From NCBI GenBank assembly GCA_963678205.1, contig OY782760.1, positions 124,001-188,000 of the forward strand: DNA of 64,000 nt, read 5' to 3'. The stretch comes from G963556115 sp963678205. GTDB lineage: Bacteria > Planctomycetota > SZUA-567. Shown in pieces: positions 9,343-19,609 of the stretch (position 1 is its first letter; each line of letters begins with the position of its first letter). Under the pieces are notes generated by a model, which was given only the letters and a program-made list of their open reading frames with translations, searched no databases and was not told where the DNA came from. The position numbers and the translations under genes were made by a program.

Positions 9343-10746
9343 TTATATCCAACCTCCAGAAGCACCAGCACTATCATCATCAGAAATTATCCATCCCCCT
9401 GCTCCTCTATCTTTTTTCTTCTTTTGAATTACATTTACTTTATTCTTAGGATCAGCTATAATCTTATCAGAGCCATCAACAGGGGCTAGAGCCAAACTTG
9501 CAGTAATACCAAGGGAGAGATAAAATAAAACAGCAGCCTGGCCAAAAACCGAAAGAGAGAAGAATATTGTACATTGCATAAATAATACTACCCACATATT
9601 CCAAGTAACAAATCTTTCTGCAAAATTATTTTCAGCAATTCTCGCTCTTTTTTGAAGCAAATACATAATGTAAGTAATAAGTAGAACAAATAACATTAAA
9701 GATATAAAACCGCCACGTACTGCTTGAAGAATAAATTCATTTGTAACATCACCAAGTCCTCTGCCCCAGAGATCAGTGTTTCTGAATCCTAGAAAAAACC
9801 AATCTGTTACATTGGTAAAAAATGCATTTATAAGTCTGTAACGATGATCACCTGTAGAACCTCCGACAACATTTATTCTAGAGATAAGATGCCATACTGG
9901 AGCTCTCATATAAATATGTAAAACTATTATTAATGTTATAGTACCAGATACAATATGAAAAATTCTATTACGAACAAAGTAAAAACACCAGCCAAACATG
10001 CCAGCTAATATCCCAAGAACTGGTGTACTTGAAGCTGTAGAAGCAACAATAAGCAGACCACAGCCTGTACCTGTAACCGCAATTTTTCTATGCCAACCTC
10101 TTTTATCATAAAGTGTGGCCATGAATGGTATCGCGACTCCCCAGAAATATCCTGCAACAAGAGGATGAGAAAAAGCCCCTTCACAGCGCAAACGACCATT
10201 TCTAACCCAAGTAATAAACTCTACGCCACCAAATATGGAAAAATAATTCCTACCTGTTACCCACTCAATAGCAAAGAAGACTGAAAGAGGTAGCGCAATA
10301 AGAGCCAGTTGTCTGCCAAACTGTTTAACATCTTCACTACTACTAATGAATGCTCTAGCCATAAAGTAAAAGCCGCAAGTATTGAAGGCTTCACCTAACT
10401 GATACACAACAGCCTCACGTTTACCCCATTGCAAAGCATACACAAAGCCTCTTGCAAATAACCACATTAACAGGATAAGATCAGGCTTGCTAAAGTTTAT
10501 AGTCTTATGCTCCCCTTTAATTAAAATCCTTAACCAGGTTGTAAGAATAATGAGTCTTGAGAAAGGAAAGTCCATTCCAGCAATACTAACACGCTGAGCA
10601 TTTGAAACAAAACATAGAATAACCAAAATCGGGACAAAAACCCAGTCTTTATTAAATGTCAATATCAAAAAGGCGCACGTGATAAACACAAATGCGCCTA
10701 AAGGGTGTATTACAGTTGTATTATAATTCCATACATCTTTAAACAT
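9343..10746 (-). CDS. O-antigen polymerase/ligase-like integral membrane protein
   Basis: This 467-residue protein has about ten hydrophobic segments and a large loop between late helices (RINVVGGSTGDHRYRLINAF, then FFLGFRNTDLWGRGLGDVTN), the arrangement of Wzy/WaaL-like proteins. Such proteins polymerise or ligate lipid-linked oligosaccharides on the outer face of the inner membrane. The C-terminus is unusual: a basic stretch (QKKKKDRGAGG) and a Gly/Asp-rich tail ending GASGGWI. It lies between the Wzc-like gene and the glycosyltransferases on the minus strand. Whether it acts as polymerase or ligase cannot be decided from sequence alone. Confidence 0.8.
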   Translation of the reverse strand: MFKDVWNYNTTVIHPLGAFVFITCAFLILTFNKDWVFVPILVILCFVSNAQRVSIAGMDFPFSRLIILTTWLRILIKGEHKTINFSKPDLILLMWLFARGFVYALQWGKREAVVYQLGEAFNTCGFYFMARAFISSSEDVKQFGRQLALIALPLSVFFAIEWVTGRNYFSIFGGVEFITWVRNGRLRCEGAFSHPLVAGYFWGVAIPFMATLYDKRGWHRKIAVTGTGCGLLIVASTASSTPVLGILAGMFGWCFYFVRNRIFHIVSGTITLIIVLHIYMRAPVWHLISRINVVGGSTGDHRYRLINAFFTNVTDWFFLGFRNTDLWGRGLGDVTNEFILQAVRGGFISLMLFVLLITYIMYLLQKRARIAENNFAERFVTWNMWVVLFMQCTIFFSLSVFGQAAVLFYLSLGITASLALAPVDGSDKIIADPKNKVNVIQKKKKDRGAGGWIISDDDSAGASGGWI

Positions 10747-10789
10747 ATATAACTTTCATCGTGTACTGAAACGAATAATTTATAACATT

Positions 10790-13084
10790 TTATAGATTTA
10801 CATCAATAACATCAATTGATTCTTGCTCACTATTATCGCTATCTTTTTTTTCACCTTCAGTAAAACTTTGCTCGCTATCAAGCTCTGAGTCAGGATCATA
10901 TTCTCCACGTTTTCTAACATGGCGCTTCCTGCCTTCGCGGAGCAACAATCTTGAAATAAAGGCATTCTTGTGTTTGGCTCCTCCTCCATACTCTTCAAGA
11001 AGATCTTTGTAGTAACCACTTTCTGGATATACAACTGCTCTATTCATTACAATACCAACATTATCAGAAATTGGCTTTACTGCATTTAACCCTCTAAGCA
11101 TTTCAAAGAATGTGACCCCTTCAGCTTCTATTACAAGTAGAGTTGCGTCACAAAATCTTGACAGCATCTCAGCATCAGCAGATAAAAGAACTGGAGGTGT
11201 ATCATATATTACAATATCATACTCGCCACTAATTTCTTTATAATGTTCTGCCCAATCTGCTTTAGTGGGCAATAAAGATTCGCCCATAATATTACCAGCT
11301 CTAATTCTATCAGGAAGATGATTTTTTAGATCTGCTGGTATTATACAATCCCTTAGAGGTATTGAATCCCTTAAAATATCAATAAATCCACGATATTCTG
11401 TACCACCATATCTCGCATCAGGCTTGAAGATATTTGCTTCTACTAGAAGTGGACGAACACCAATATGAGCTAGTTCATTGCATAACAAAAATGATAACTC
11501 GGTAGAACCACCACCAGCTTTAGCTGAGGTAAATTCAAAATGTACGAGATCATCTTTTCTTGCCTTAGCTATTATAGCAAGTGCCAATCTCCGGAGTTGG
11601 TCTCTAGCCAACTCCCGATATTGCTTATCACCATGCTCCAAAATACACCCTAACGGAGGGGTCTTTACTGCAAGGATCACATCGCTCGGCGTCATCACCC
11701 ATGGATTAAACGCATCAAGTAGACATGGGATACCAACACCAATAACAAGCCCGAGGAAGAATATAGCAACAAAAACTTTCATTCTATTCTTATGATCAGG
11801 GACCTCTGGATACCTTGCATAAGATGACATTTCAATCATACCAGGAGCATTCTCTTCTGTTGCAAACATATCAAGTTTATTATCAATTGTCACAAGCTGA
11901 TCACTGATACGTTCCATTTCTAATTTTATACTTGAAGCCTGATCATATAATGAATTATACTTTTGCGTTCGGCTCTTCATTTTATTAAGCTTACCGTCAA
12001 GCTCCACTTCCAGTTGTGCCGCTTCAGTTGCTGCATACTTAGAATCTTCCAATTGCGCGGCCAAAGTCCTTTTAATTCTAAGCACTGAATCGTCAATTAT
12101 CTTTGTTCTTAAGTCTTTATATTCTTTTTCCCTCATTTGCAGCTCTTGCTCCAAACGCTGCCTCTTTGGATGATTTGGCTTCATATTATTTATAACAGAT
12201 TGCAAAGAAACCTTCTGTTCGAGTAAAGCCGAATAAGTTGCATGTAAAAGTTCATTTTTATCTGCTTCCAGTTCAGCCATTTTTTTAAGCTCTTCTGGAG
12301 TATAGGAATTTACTGTATTCTCAAGAGCTTCATATGCGGCTTTTGCTTTTGCACTAGCCACTCCCGCATCATAAATTGCAACGTGAAGAGCATCTACCTG
12401 CTGGCGAAACGGATCATCCTTTTCATTCATTTCTGTTGCTGCAATCCCCATATTCTCAGCAATTTTAGCCTTTTGGGCAGACAAATCTCTCATTTTTGAA
12501 TATAGCTCACGCCTTCTTCTTGTAAGATTTGCAACTCTCTCATCTTTACCCTCAATACCTTCACCCCGCACTCGGAACAAATATGCATCAGCGACAGCAT
12601 TTACTGTTTCAGCAAGTCCATCAGGATGATCGCCCATCAAAGAAATACCAACCATATTTGATTTTTCCATTCGAGCAATAACCAAAGCATTTTTTAGATT
12701 CTCAACTGCAGCACTTGGAGATTCTTTTTTCCAAAAAAATATTATACTCTTCAACCCTGTAGTTTTATTCCACATACTTGCTTTACTGCCAAGACGTAGC
12801 AATGCATCTTTGAGCACTTCATAACTATACATAATGTACATCTGATTCTGTACAAAAGACTGATAGTTATATACTTGAGAATCAGAATCTGTCGCAAGAT
12901 TTGATCGTTGGTGTGATGAAATATACACTAAAGCCTTGGCTTCATATAAAGGCTTTGTATACCACGCAGCTGTAACAGCTATAATTGAAAAAATAGCAAT
13001 TGTTAATGATGCTGATAAAATATGCCGTTTAAAGCTTTTAAAAGGCTGAAGTGGTCTAACAAACCCAAAACTTGTCCTTGCCAT
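10790..13084 (-). CDS. Wzc-like polysaccharide co-polymerase with degenerate kinase domain
   Basis: This 764-residue protein has the architecture of BY-kinase co-polymerases. A Wzz-type N-terminus has a membrane helix near residues 24-42, followed by a periplasmic coiled coil (about 190-400) and a second helix near 435-455 (VFVAIFFLGLVIGVGIPCLL). A cytoplasmic P-loop-like domain starts about residue 505. The Walker A region reads TSAKAGGGSTELS with Ser527 where the P-loop lysine belongs, and Walker A' is LLVEANIFKP instead of a D-x-D pattern. Walker B (DIVIYDTPPVLL) is conserved. The C-terminus is acidic, without the usual tyrosine cluster. It probably controls chain length or export but is doubtful as an active tyrosine kinase. 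AAGGAG precedes the ATG. Confidence 0.85.
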   Translation of the reverse strand: MARTSFGFVRPLQPFKSFKRHILSASLTIAIFSIIAVTAAWYTKPLYEAKALVYISSHQRSNLATDSDSQVYNYQSFVQNQMYIMYSYEVLKDALLRLGSKASMWNKTTGLKSIIFFWKKESPSAAVENLKNALVIARMEKSNMVGISLMGDHPDGLAETVNAVADAYLFRVRGEGIEGKDERVANLTRRRRELYSKMRDLSAQKAKIAENMGIAATEMNEKDDPFRQQVDALHVAIYDAGVASAKAKAAYEALENTVNSYTPEELKKMAELEADKNELLHATYSALLEQKVSLQSVINNMKPNHPKRQRLEQELQMREKEYKDLRTKIIDDSVLRIKRTLAAQLEDSKYAATEAAQLEVELDGKLNKMKSRTQKYNSLYDQASSIKLEMERISDQLVTIDNKLDMFATEENAPGMIEMSSYARYPEVPDHKNRMKVFVAIFFLGLVIGVGIPCLLDAFNPWVMTPSDVILAVKTPPLGCILEHGDKQYRELARDQLRRLALAIIAKARKDDLVHFEFTSAKAGGGSTELSFLLCNELAHIGVRPLLVEANIFKPDARYGGTEYRGFIDILRDSIPLRDCIIPADLKNHLPDRIRAGNIMGESLLPTKADWAEHYKEISGEYDIVIYDTPPVLLSADAEMLSRFCDATLLVIEAEGVTFFEMLRGLNAVKPISDNVGIVMNRAVVYPESGYYKDLLEEYGGGAKHKNAFISRLLLREGRKRHVRKRGEYDPDSELDSEQSFTEGEKKDSDNSEQESIDVIDVNL

Positions 13085-13110
13085 TTTACTCCTTTATACT
13101 ATACTATTTA

Positions 13111-14889
13111 CTAACCGTCGCTTTTGTTCTGCATTAAAGCGTTACGTTCCAGTTGTATATTGAGCTCATTTATAAATTTCAAAAGATCTTTTTCTCTATA
13201 AGCAATTATTCGGTAAATCGACCACTCCCTAATTTTACCGCTCAATCTCCAAAACAAGTCTTCACTCAACATTTTTACATAATTTGCTTCTATACCCGCT
13301 CCATCATAAAACCAAAAAGCAAACCACCTGATTTCTGCATTATTCTGGAGTTTCATAACTGTTATCGGAAACTCATACCCATTTTGGACACTCAAATTTA
13401 AACTTTTTTTACTTAAGATACTCCAACCTGCCCCAGTAAGACAATACTCTGGAGGATGCAGGTTATGCCTATTACCTCCTGAAAAATTATAAAAGAACTC
13501 AACTGGAAGTGCATAATCACTTGAATAAATACGTAATGAAGCGTCTGTTCCTCCTAATAATTCCTTAGTTGTATCAGATAATTCTACCTTCTTACCAGTC
13601 CATACTCCAACCTTAAGAGGTAAATTAGTAAACAACCTTAATTTGTTATAATCTATTTTAGCAGTCATTTTATGATTATCGATATAATTCTGCCACAAAA
13701 GATTGCCCCCTGCAAAGACTAAAAGCATAATATTGAGCACTATCCATCTTTTAGATTTTTTAGAATTATGTTCAATCAAACCCTCGGTATTATTACATTC
13801 AGATAAACCCTTTATTATAAAATACCATCTACTCAAACAATAAACACCAATTAATGCAACTGACAAAAATATTCTTGCTACAAACAGTACAGTCCAGTCA
13901 TACTGTCCACTACCTATCAATAATTCATTCATTATCAAAGGCATCCGAGGAAAACTTAGTGCCATAACAAACAGAACTGGAATTTCTAAGAAAAAATATT
14001 TAATACCAGAACTTATAATAATAAAACCTGATAAAAAACAAAGAAAACCTAAGGCTTGAATAGAGACAAAACCTAATTTCGATACAATTACTGCCCAAGC
14101 AAGGCCACACCCTATAACAATAACCCCATAGGTTTCATCTCTTCTTGTAATACTTCTCCGTAGCAACTTTATTCCTGGATAATACCGTCCTAAAAGATAC
14201 AGAAGCAAAGCTAATATAAAAAAAATCCACGCATGTTTATTATAAGGATTCCATTCACTTCCACCCCAACTTCTAAAACTTTCATAGAATAGAGGAAAAA
14301 ATATTGTTATTAATAATAAAATATTAATAACAAACTTAACGCCCTGTTCAAGCTTATTAAAAACAGTAATATTAATAACAACTTTACAAATTTGCCAAAA
14401 AATCAATAAAGCCATTGCAAAAGCGAGAATACCAATAAATTGATGTTCAAAAGTATCTTCATCAAGTCCATGCCCAATTCTAATACTTGCCAGCATCAAA
14501 CCACTTACTCTCAATCCGTTTGTAAATACAGCAATTGGTATTGCCAAAAATACTGCTAGAGTTTTCTGCATAAGAGACAGCCCACTCCAGATCCCAGACA
14601 AAATAATTGCAGTTGCAATCATCTCCTGCATCGTCTTGGATCCACTGCAAGCGGTATCTACATTAAACCTGAAAGAACCAACAACAAGGCTTGTACCCTC
14701 TCTTATGACATCATATCCAGATATAGACACGACTACTTCCGAGATACTTGTAGAAATAACCCTAAGAGGCATAGCGATGAAATCATTCAACCATGCATCA
14801 AAAACTATCAAGAAAATAACAGCACCCAATAGACTATAAAGCAATTGTTTATATTGAAAGCAGAATTTTTCATTTTTAAGTTTACTCAT
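13111..14889 (-). CDS. Exosortase with C-terminal EpsI domain, apparently rearranged
   Basis: Exosortases are membrane transpeptidases that cut PEP-CTERM proteins. The conserved residues are present: Cys81 in DTACSGSKTM, Arg127 in TNGLRVSGLM and His149 in EHQFIGILAF. The catalytic half comes first (residues 35-165). The membrane region that follows (about 185-360, with YNKHAWIFFILALLLYLL and FLSGFIIISSGIKYFF) looks like the part usually preceding the catalytic half. Residues about 420-580 are an EpsI/DUF3485 domain with HPPEYCLTGAGW. I chose the ATG at 14889, preceded by AGGGG with good spacing, over a TTG at 14931 that would add 14 residues. It lies between the TPR and Wzc-like genes. Confidence 0.85.
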   Translation of the reverse strand: MSKLKNEKFCFQYKQLLYSLLGAVIFLIVFDAWLNDFIAMPLRVISTSISEVVVSISGYDVIREGTSLVVGSFRFNVDTACSGSKTMQEMIATAIILSGIWSGLSLMQKTLAVFLAIPIAVFTNGLRVSGLMLASIRIGHGLDEDTFEHQFIGILAFAMALLIFWQICKVVINITVFNKLEQGVKFVINILLLITIFFPLFYESFRSWGGSEWNPYNKHAWIFFILALLLYLLGRYYPGIKLLRRSITRRDETYGVIVIGCGLAWAVIVSKLGFVSIQALGFLCFLSGFIIISSGIKYFFLEIPVLFVMALSFPRMPLIMNELLIGSGQYDWTVLFVARIFLSVALIGVYCLSRWYFIIKGLSECNNTEGLIEHNSKKSKRWIVLNIMLLVFAGGNLLWQNYIDNHKMTAKIDYNKLRLFTNLPLKVGVWTGKKVELSDTTKELLGGTDASLRIYSSDYALPVEFFYNFSGGNRHNLHPPEYCLTGAGWSILSKKSLNLSVQNGYEFPITVMKLQNNAEIRWFAFWFYDGAGIEANYVKMLSEDLFWRLSGKIREWSIYRIIAYREKDLLKFINELNIQLERNALMQNKSDG

Positions 14890-14958
14890 CACTTCACCCC
14901 TAAAGTAATCATCACTGGATTTCTTAGACAATTACTTTAACATAATGAAAAACACATA

Positions 14959-17900
14959 CTACTTCTTCAAATTATTCAATTTCAAGCGAGCTTCTTCTTT
15001 GATTTCATCTGTACTTCTCTGAGCTCTCTCAGCATTTTTATAGGCATTTCTTGCCTCGGTCTCGACGCCTTTACCTAACCACGCATCACCAAGTCGTAAA
15101 TATAAGCGTGGATCTAACTTGAACAATGCAGGATTTTTTCTCAATACCTCAATTGACTTCTCATACTCTTTATATTTATTAAATGCAGTTGTACAGGTAT
15201 CTAGCAGCATTGTATTATCCGGGTACAAGCTCATCGCTTTTTCAGATTCTTTTAGGATCTCATCTTTATCAGCTGACTTTAAATTCAAACTAACCCATAT
15301 ATAATTATTGAGTAAATGAATTTCATCAGGAGCCAGTTCCAAACCCTTTTTATAAAACTCTTGAGCCATTATATTTTTCTTTGCCTCTTCGGCCATTATA
15401 CCAAGTACAAGCAAAGTCTTTACTGGGAAGTTAAACTTTTCTATATTGCCTCTTAAATACTCTTCATTATTCTTTGAAATATTTGGACTTTTAATAATTA
15501 ACTCCATAATTCTAAATTCTATTTTCGCAGACGTTGCATAAGGTTTCAGCGTCTCAATAGCTTCTTCTATTTTATCATCAGCGACAAGTATTTGTGATCC
15601 CATTATCAACTTATCACTTTGAGAAATATTCTTTGCTGTTTCTAGTGCATCTTTAGCCTTATTAATTTCACCTTGTTCAAGGAACAACATAATTCTTGCA
15701 TGTTCAAACAACGCCTGATCAACACCTGTTTCAATCCCAAGTCCAGCAATCATTGCAGCTTCTTCAAGCTTATTCAATCCTACGAGAATATCTATCTTCT
15801 GTTGCAAAAACAATGGAAACATGGGTTTCAATTTCAAACATGTATTTATCACATCCAAAGATTTTAGCATTTCCCCTTGGTTAAATAAGCTTCTACTTTT
15901 TAAGAATAATGCATCAAGGTTATTTGGATATTCATACAAAATATCATTCAACATAATTTCAGCTGATGCATTATTTCCTTCTACAATATCTACGTTAGCA
16001 ACAACAAGTTTCGCTCTTACAAGACTTGAAACCAGCTTTAAAGCTTCTTCAGCATATACTTTTGCCGGCTCATATTGATTATGCTTTAAAAGAATAGAAG
16101 AAAGCTCTACGTAAGCCCTGACTAATTTAGGATTTTCATCTATTGCTTTCTGAAATTGTTTTGCCGCGTCTTCTTCTCTACCTTTTAACGCAAGCAATAA
16201 TCCATACTCAACTCTCCATTTCCCCTTATCTTCAGGAGAATCTACGGCACTACTAAAGATTTCCAATGCCTCATCATGCTTACCAAGTCCATATAATGCC
16301 CGAGCTTTATATGTAGAATCAATTTTCTTTTCATCAACAATATCAAGAACGCCTTTAAACATCTGCAACTGAAGCATTGCTTCTGCCATGACGCTATTTA
16401 TTCGCGCTTCATATGTTGGAGCCACCCCTTTAGCAAGCAAATTTTCAAATACATTCAACGCCGCCTGTGCCTTACCTTCTTTAAGACTTAATTCAGCTCG
16501 TCCAAGCACAATATCATCACTCGTTCCATATTTTTTCTCAAGAACTTTTTGAGCACCATTACTAACTTCCGGAAAACCAGCAGGATAAGCAACATCCCTG
16601 AGAATAATAAGAGTATTTTTAGAAATCATACGCTTATTATGCATCCTTCGTATTAGCTCAAAACTTGCCAGATATTTCTCATCATCCGCAAGTGCCCTTG
16701 CAAGATTTTCAAGAAGATAACTTCCACTCCCAAGTGTTTTATTCTGTTTAGCAGCAAGTGAATAATTCTTAATTGCATCATTATAGTTACCCTCTTCAGC
16801 TTCTTCCTGAGCCTCAACTAAAAGCACTATTGCATTCTTACCTAAAACGTTCTCAGCCGTATTCAGCATATTAACAGCAAGAGTGTTACTATTTAATTTA
16901 TCAATGAAATATTGAATAAAGTTTCTCTCACCCTCATAGAATCTATCTTTACCAGAGGCAAACATAAGTAAATTTTCAAGTCCTATTTTATTTTTCTGCT
17001 GATAAAAAATGGGGGCAAGATATAGCCTCGCCTGATGAGCAATCTTATTACTCCCAAGCTGAGACAGTTCTGCATCAAATAGTTTATGAATCTTACTCAG
17101 CTCTCTTAAAAATCCTTCACTGTCATTTGAATTTTCAATTGCAATTCTATTAAAGTCTTGAGCAATCAACTCACTAAATAATGAAATTTCGAAAATATCA
17201 TTTCTATCAGCTTTTATTACATCTCTTGTCTTATTGCTAAGTTTAGCAAGTAACGGTTTCAGCGCGGGATCAGTCTTAAGTTTTTTGATTATATCTTCAG
17301 GAGAGATCACATTCTCCGCAGCAAATCTGCTAGGGTGAATAATTTTTTTCAAAAAAACTTCTGCCTCTTTCATTTTATTGTTTGCAAAAAGAATAATAGC
17401 ATGTGATAGAATCACATAGTCTGAAGCACCATTCTTTTTTACAAAACTCTCAAAAAGTTCATTTTCTTTATCAAGCTTATTTTCAACAGAAAATAGATTT
17501 GCCAGAATAATCTCACCCCCTGCGCCAAGATAACCTTTTGCCTCTGCATTCTCAAGCACCTCAACCGCTCTATTTGGCATTCTCAGGGCTAAATAGTTCC
17601 TCGCATAATACTCAAAAACCGACGGATGTGGGTCATTATTTACTAACCACCTAAAGTAACCTTCAGCTTTTTCATATTTTTCAAGTTGATAATAATATAA
17701 TGCGTATAATTTTTGTCTGAGATTTTCTTGATCGATTTGACCAATTAATTCAAGAGTACGTTTTCGCTGTTCAAACTTTGGAAGAATTGATGTCGCAACT
17801 AGGGTAAATAAAACTTTTGGATCTCGTACTCCACTATCCCATATTATCTGAAGAAGCTCATTCGCTTCACTCTTTTTACCTGCTTTTATTGCAGACTCCG

Positions 17901-18156
17901 CAGCCTTTCTTAAAAGCGCAATATTTTCAGGATCTTTACCTGAAGCAGCCTTTATTGCTCGAAATGCTTTGAAATTATCTCCTTTACTAGAATAACTCAT
18001 ATACTCTTTCATGAGTTCTTCCTTTGATTTATTCACGCCGTATTCTATTCCTCCTCCTCGTCCAGTAAAGTTATAGTACCCGAACAGAGCAATAGCGACG
18101 ACGACTCCTAAAACAATTAATGAAAGTCCCAATTTAACAATAATTGATCTCTGCAT
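14959..18156 (-). CDS. Large TPR-repeat protein of the exosortase/EPS cluster (PrsT-like)
   Basis: The 1065-residue protein has one N-terminal membrane anchor (residues 8-28, LGLSLIVLGVVVAIALFGYY) and is otherwise built of tetratricopeptide-like helical repeats, for example ALYGLGKHDEALEIFSSAVD, VRAYVELSSILLKHNQYEPA and AYKNAERAQR near the end. Similar large TPR proteins accompany exosortase/PEP-CTERM polysaccharide loci, where they are thought to scaffold export or assembly; that role is inference here. There is no lipobox, unlike PrsT lipoproteins. It sits between the sugar transferase and exosortase genes, all on the minus strand with short gaps, consistent with one operon. Confidence 0.8.
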   Translation of the reverse strand: MQRSIIVKLGLSLIVLGVVVAIALFGYYNFTGRGGGIEYGVNKSKEELMKEYMSYSSKGDNFKAFRAIKAASGKDPENIALLRKAAESAIKAGKKSEANELLQIIWDSGVRDPKVLFTLVATSILPKFEQRKRTLELIGQIDQENLRQKLYALYYYQLEKYEKAEGYFRWLVNNDPHPSVFEYYARNYLALRMPNRAVEVLENAEAKGYLGAGGEIILANLFSVENKLDKENELFESFVKKNGASDYVILSHAIILFANNKMKEAEVFLKKIIHPSRFAAENVISPEDIIKKLKTDPALKPLLAKLSNKTRDVIKADRNDIFEISLFSELIAQDFNRIAIENSNDSEGFLRELSKIHKLFDAELSQLGSNKIAHQARLYLAPIFYQQKNKIGLENLLMFASGKDRFYEGERNFIQYFIDKLNSNTLAVNMLNTAENVLGKNAIVLLVEAQEEAEEGNYNDAIKNYSLAAKQNKTLGSGSYLLENLARALADDEKYLASFELIRRMHNKRMISKNTLIILRDVAYPAGFPEVSNGAQKVLEKKYGTSDDIVLGRAELSLKEGKAQAALNVFENLLAKGVAPTYEARINSVMAEAMLQLQMFKGVLDIVDEKKIDSTYKARALYGLGKHDEALEIFSSAVDSPEDKGKWRVEYGLLLALKGREEDAAKQFQKAIDENPKLVRAYVELSSILLKHNQYEPAKVYAEEALKLVSSLVRAKLVVANVDIVEGNNASAEIMLNDILYEYPNNLDALFLKSRSLFNQGEMLKSLDVINTCLKLKPMFPLFLQQKIDILVGLNKLEEAAMIAGLGIETGVDQALFEHARIMLFLEQGEINKAKDALETAKNISQSDKLIMGSQILVADDKIEEAIETLKPYATSAKIEFRIMELIIKSPNISKNNEEYLRGNIEKFNFPVKTLLVLGIMAEEAKKNIMAQEFYKKGLELAPDEIHLLNNYIWVSLNLKSADKDEILKESEKAMSLYPDNTMLLDTCTTAFNKYKEYEKSIEVLRKNPALFKLDPRLYLRLGDAWLGKGVETEARNAYKNAERAQRSTDEIKEEARLKLNNLKK

Positions 18157-18199
18157 AATAGCATTATCCTATTTCATATTATAAAAATCTATGACATCC

Positions 18200-19609
18200 C
18201 TAATGAGCGTTTTTCCCTAGCAAAACAACTACTACTGTTCGAAGAAGAATATCTAAATCCATTCCAACGCTCCAATTTCTAATGTACTGAACATCATAAT
18301 CAATTCTTTTTTTCATCAACTCAATATCTTTAGTCTCTCCTCTAAATCCATTAATTTGCGCAAGCCCTGTAATACCAGGTTTAACTTTATGACGCATCAT
18401 ATAGCCACTTATAAGTTCTCTATACTCTTCATTATGGACAACAGCATGAGGTCTTGGCCCGACGACACTCAACCTTCCTTGGAGCACGTTTATAAATTGC
18501 GGAAGCTCATCAATAGAGGTCTTTCTCAATATTTTACCTAAAGAAGTAATCCTTATATCATCTTTACGAGCTTGTTGAATATCCTCCCCATCTTCACATA
18601 CTGTCATAGATCTAAACTTCCAGATCTTAATGGTCTCCCCATTAATACCATATCTCTTCTGAATAAATAATACCGGCCCCGTGCTTGTTAATTTTACTAA
18701 AAACGCTACAATAGCCATTATCGGGATAAGTACTGGAAGTAGAGCAAGTGTAATTATGACATCCTCTATCCTTTTAATAAATGTGTTAATCCCGAAAAAT
18801 GGTGTATCAAAAATCTCAATCAACGGAATCTTACCATATGAAGAAAGATCACCACGAATAAGCTCAAAAATAAATGAGTCAGGAACAATATATACAGAAA
18901 CTGTCGTATTTCGTAAATATTCAAGAAGAACCTTTACCCTCTCTTCAGCTTTAAAAGGTAAAGTGATGAACAAAACATCAAATTTTGACTCTTTAGCATC
19001 CTCAATCATTTTATCAAAATTACCAATAACCTTATAGCCATGACTTTGAGATTTCGGAAGACGATTTTCAGATCTATCATCATAAACACCATTTATAACG
19101 ACGCCTTTGCTATACTCATCATTTTTAATCTGATCAATTAGCTCAAAAGCAAAACTATTCACCCCTGCAATTGCAACTTTCAATTGCTTTCTACCTGAAA
19201 GATGAAGACGCTTCAAACTATAATTCCATAAATAATCCCAGAGATATAACACAATAAGCGTACTAAAAAACCAAATATTCAAAATCACACGAGAATGCTC
19301 TGCCGAGTTCTTTCTCAAAAATGCCAGAAAAATAGTCAACATAAATGCTAGGAACCAGCAACTAAAGATTCTAGCGCCCATTCCTTTGGAACTTGGCTTT
19401 AAATATTTATCATATAGCTTAAAATAATTCCCAAGAAAAACATATAAAAATGCTGCAGTAAGCCCTGAAATAGCATATTGTTCATCCCAGGTATCATCAT
19501 AAAGCCATGAACTTAAGGCCAAAATTATTTGAATAATAATGAAGTTAATAACCGGAAAGATTGCAGCAAACCGCGGGTCTTTCAAAAAGTAAAACTCTTT
19601 ATTTGGCAT
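18200..19609 (-). CDS. Polyprenyl-phosphate sugar-1-phosphate transferase (WcaJ/PssA type)
   Basis: This enzyme starts exopolysaccharide synthesis by moving a sugar-1-phosphate from a nucleotide sugar to undecaprenyl phosphate. The 469 residues hold four N-terminal membrane helices, a Rossmann-like middle domain (LKVAIAGVNSFAFELIDQIK), a further membrane segment (DVIITLALLPVLIPIMAIVA) and the catalytic domain with IWKFRSMT, TSIDELPQFINVLQGRLSVV, GPRPH and KPGITGLAQING. This is the complete pattern of the WcaJ family. It is the first gene of the minus-strand cluster and faces away from the PEP-CTERM protein gene. The sugar substrate is unknown. A weak GGAA precedes the ATG. Confidence 0.92.
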   Translation of the reverse strand: MPNKEFYFLKDPRFAAIFPVINFIIIQIILALSSWLYDDTWDEQYAISGLTAAFLYVFLGNYFKLYDKYLKPSSKGMGARIFSCWFLAFMLTIFLAFLRKNSAEHSRVILNIWFFSTLIVLYLWDYLWNYSLKRLHLSGRKQLKVAIAGVNSFAFELIDQIKNDEYSKGVVINGVYDDRSENRLPKSQSHGYKVIGNFDKMIEDAKESKFDVLFITLPFKAEERVKVLLEYLRNTTVSVYIVPDSFIFELIRGDLSSYGKIPLIEIFDTPFFGINTFIKRIEDVIITLALLPVLIPIMAIVAFLVKLTSTGPVLFIQKRYGINGETIKIWKFRSMTVCEDGEDIQQARKDDIRITSLGKILRKTSIDELPQFINVLQGRLSVVGPRPHAVVHNEEYRELISGYMMRHKVKPGITGLAQINGFRGETKDIELMKKRIDYDVQYIRNWSVGMDLDILLRTVVVVLLGKNAH

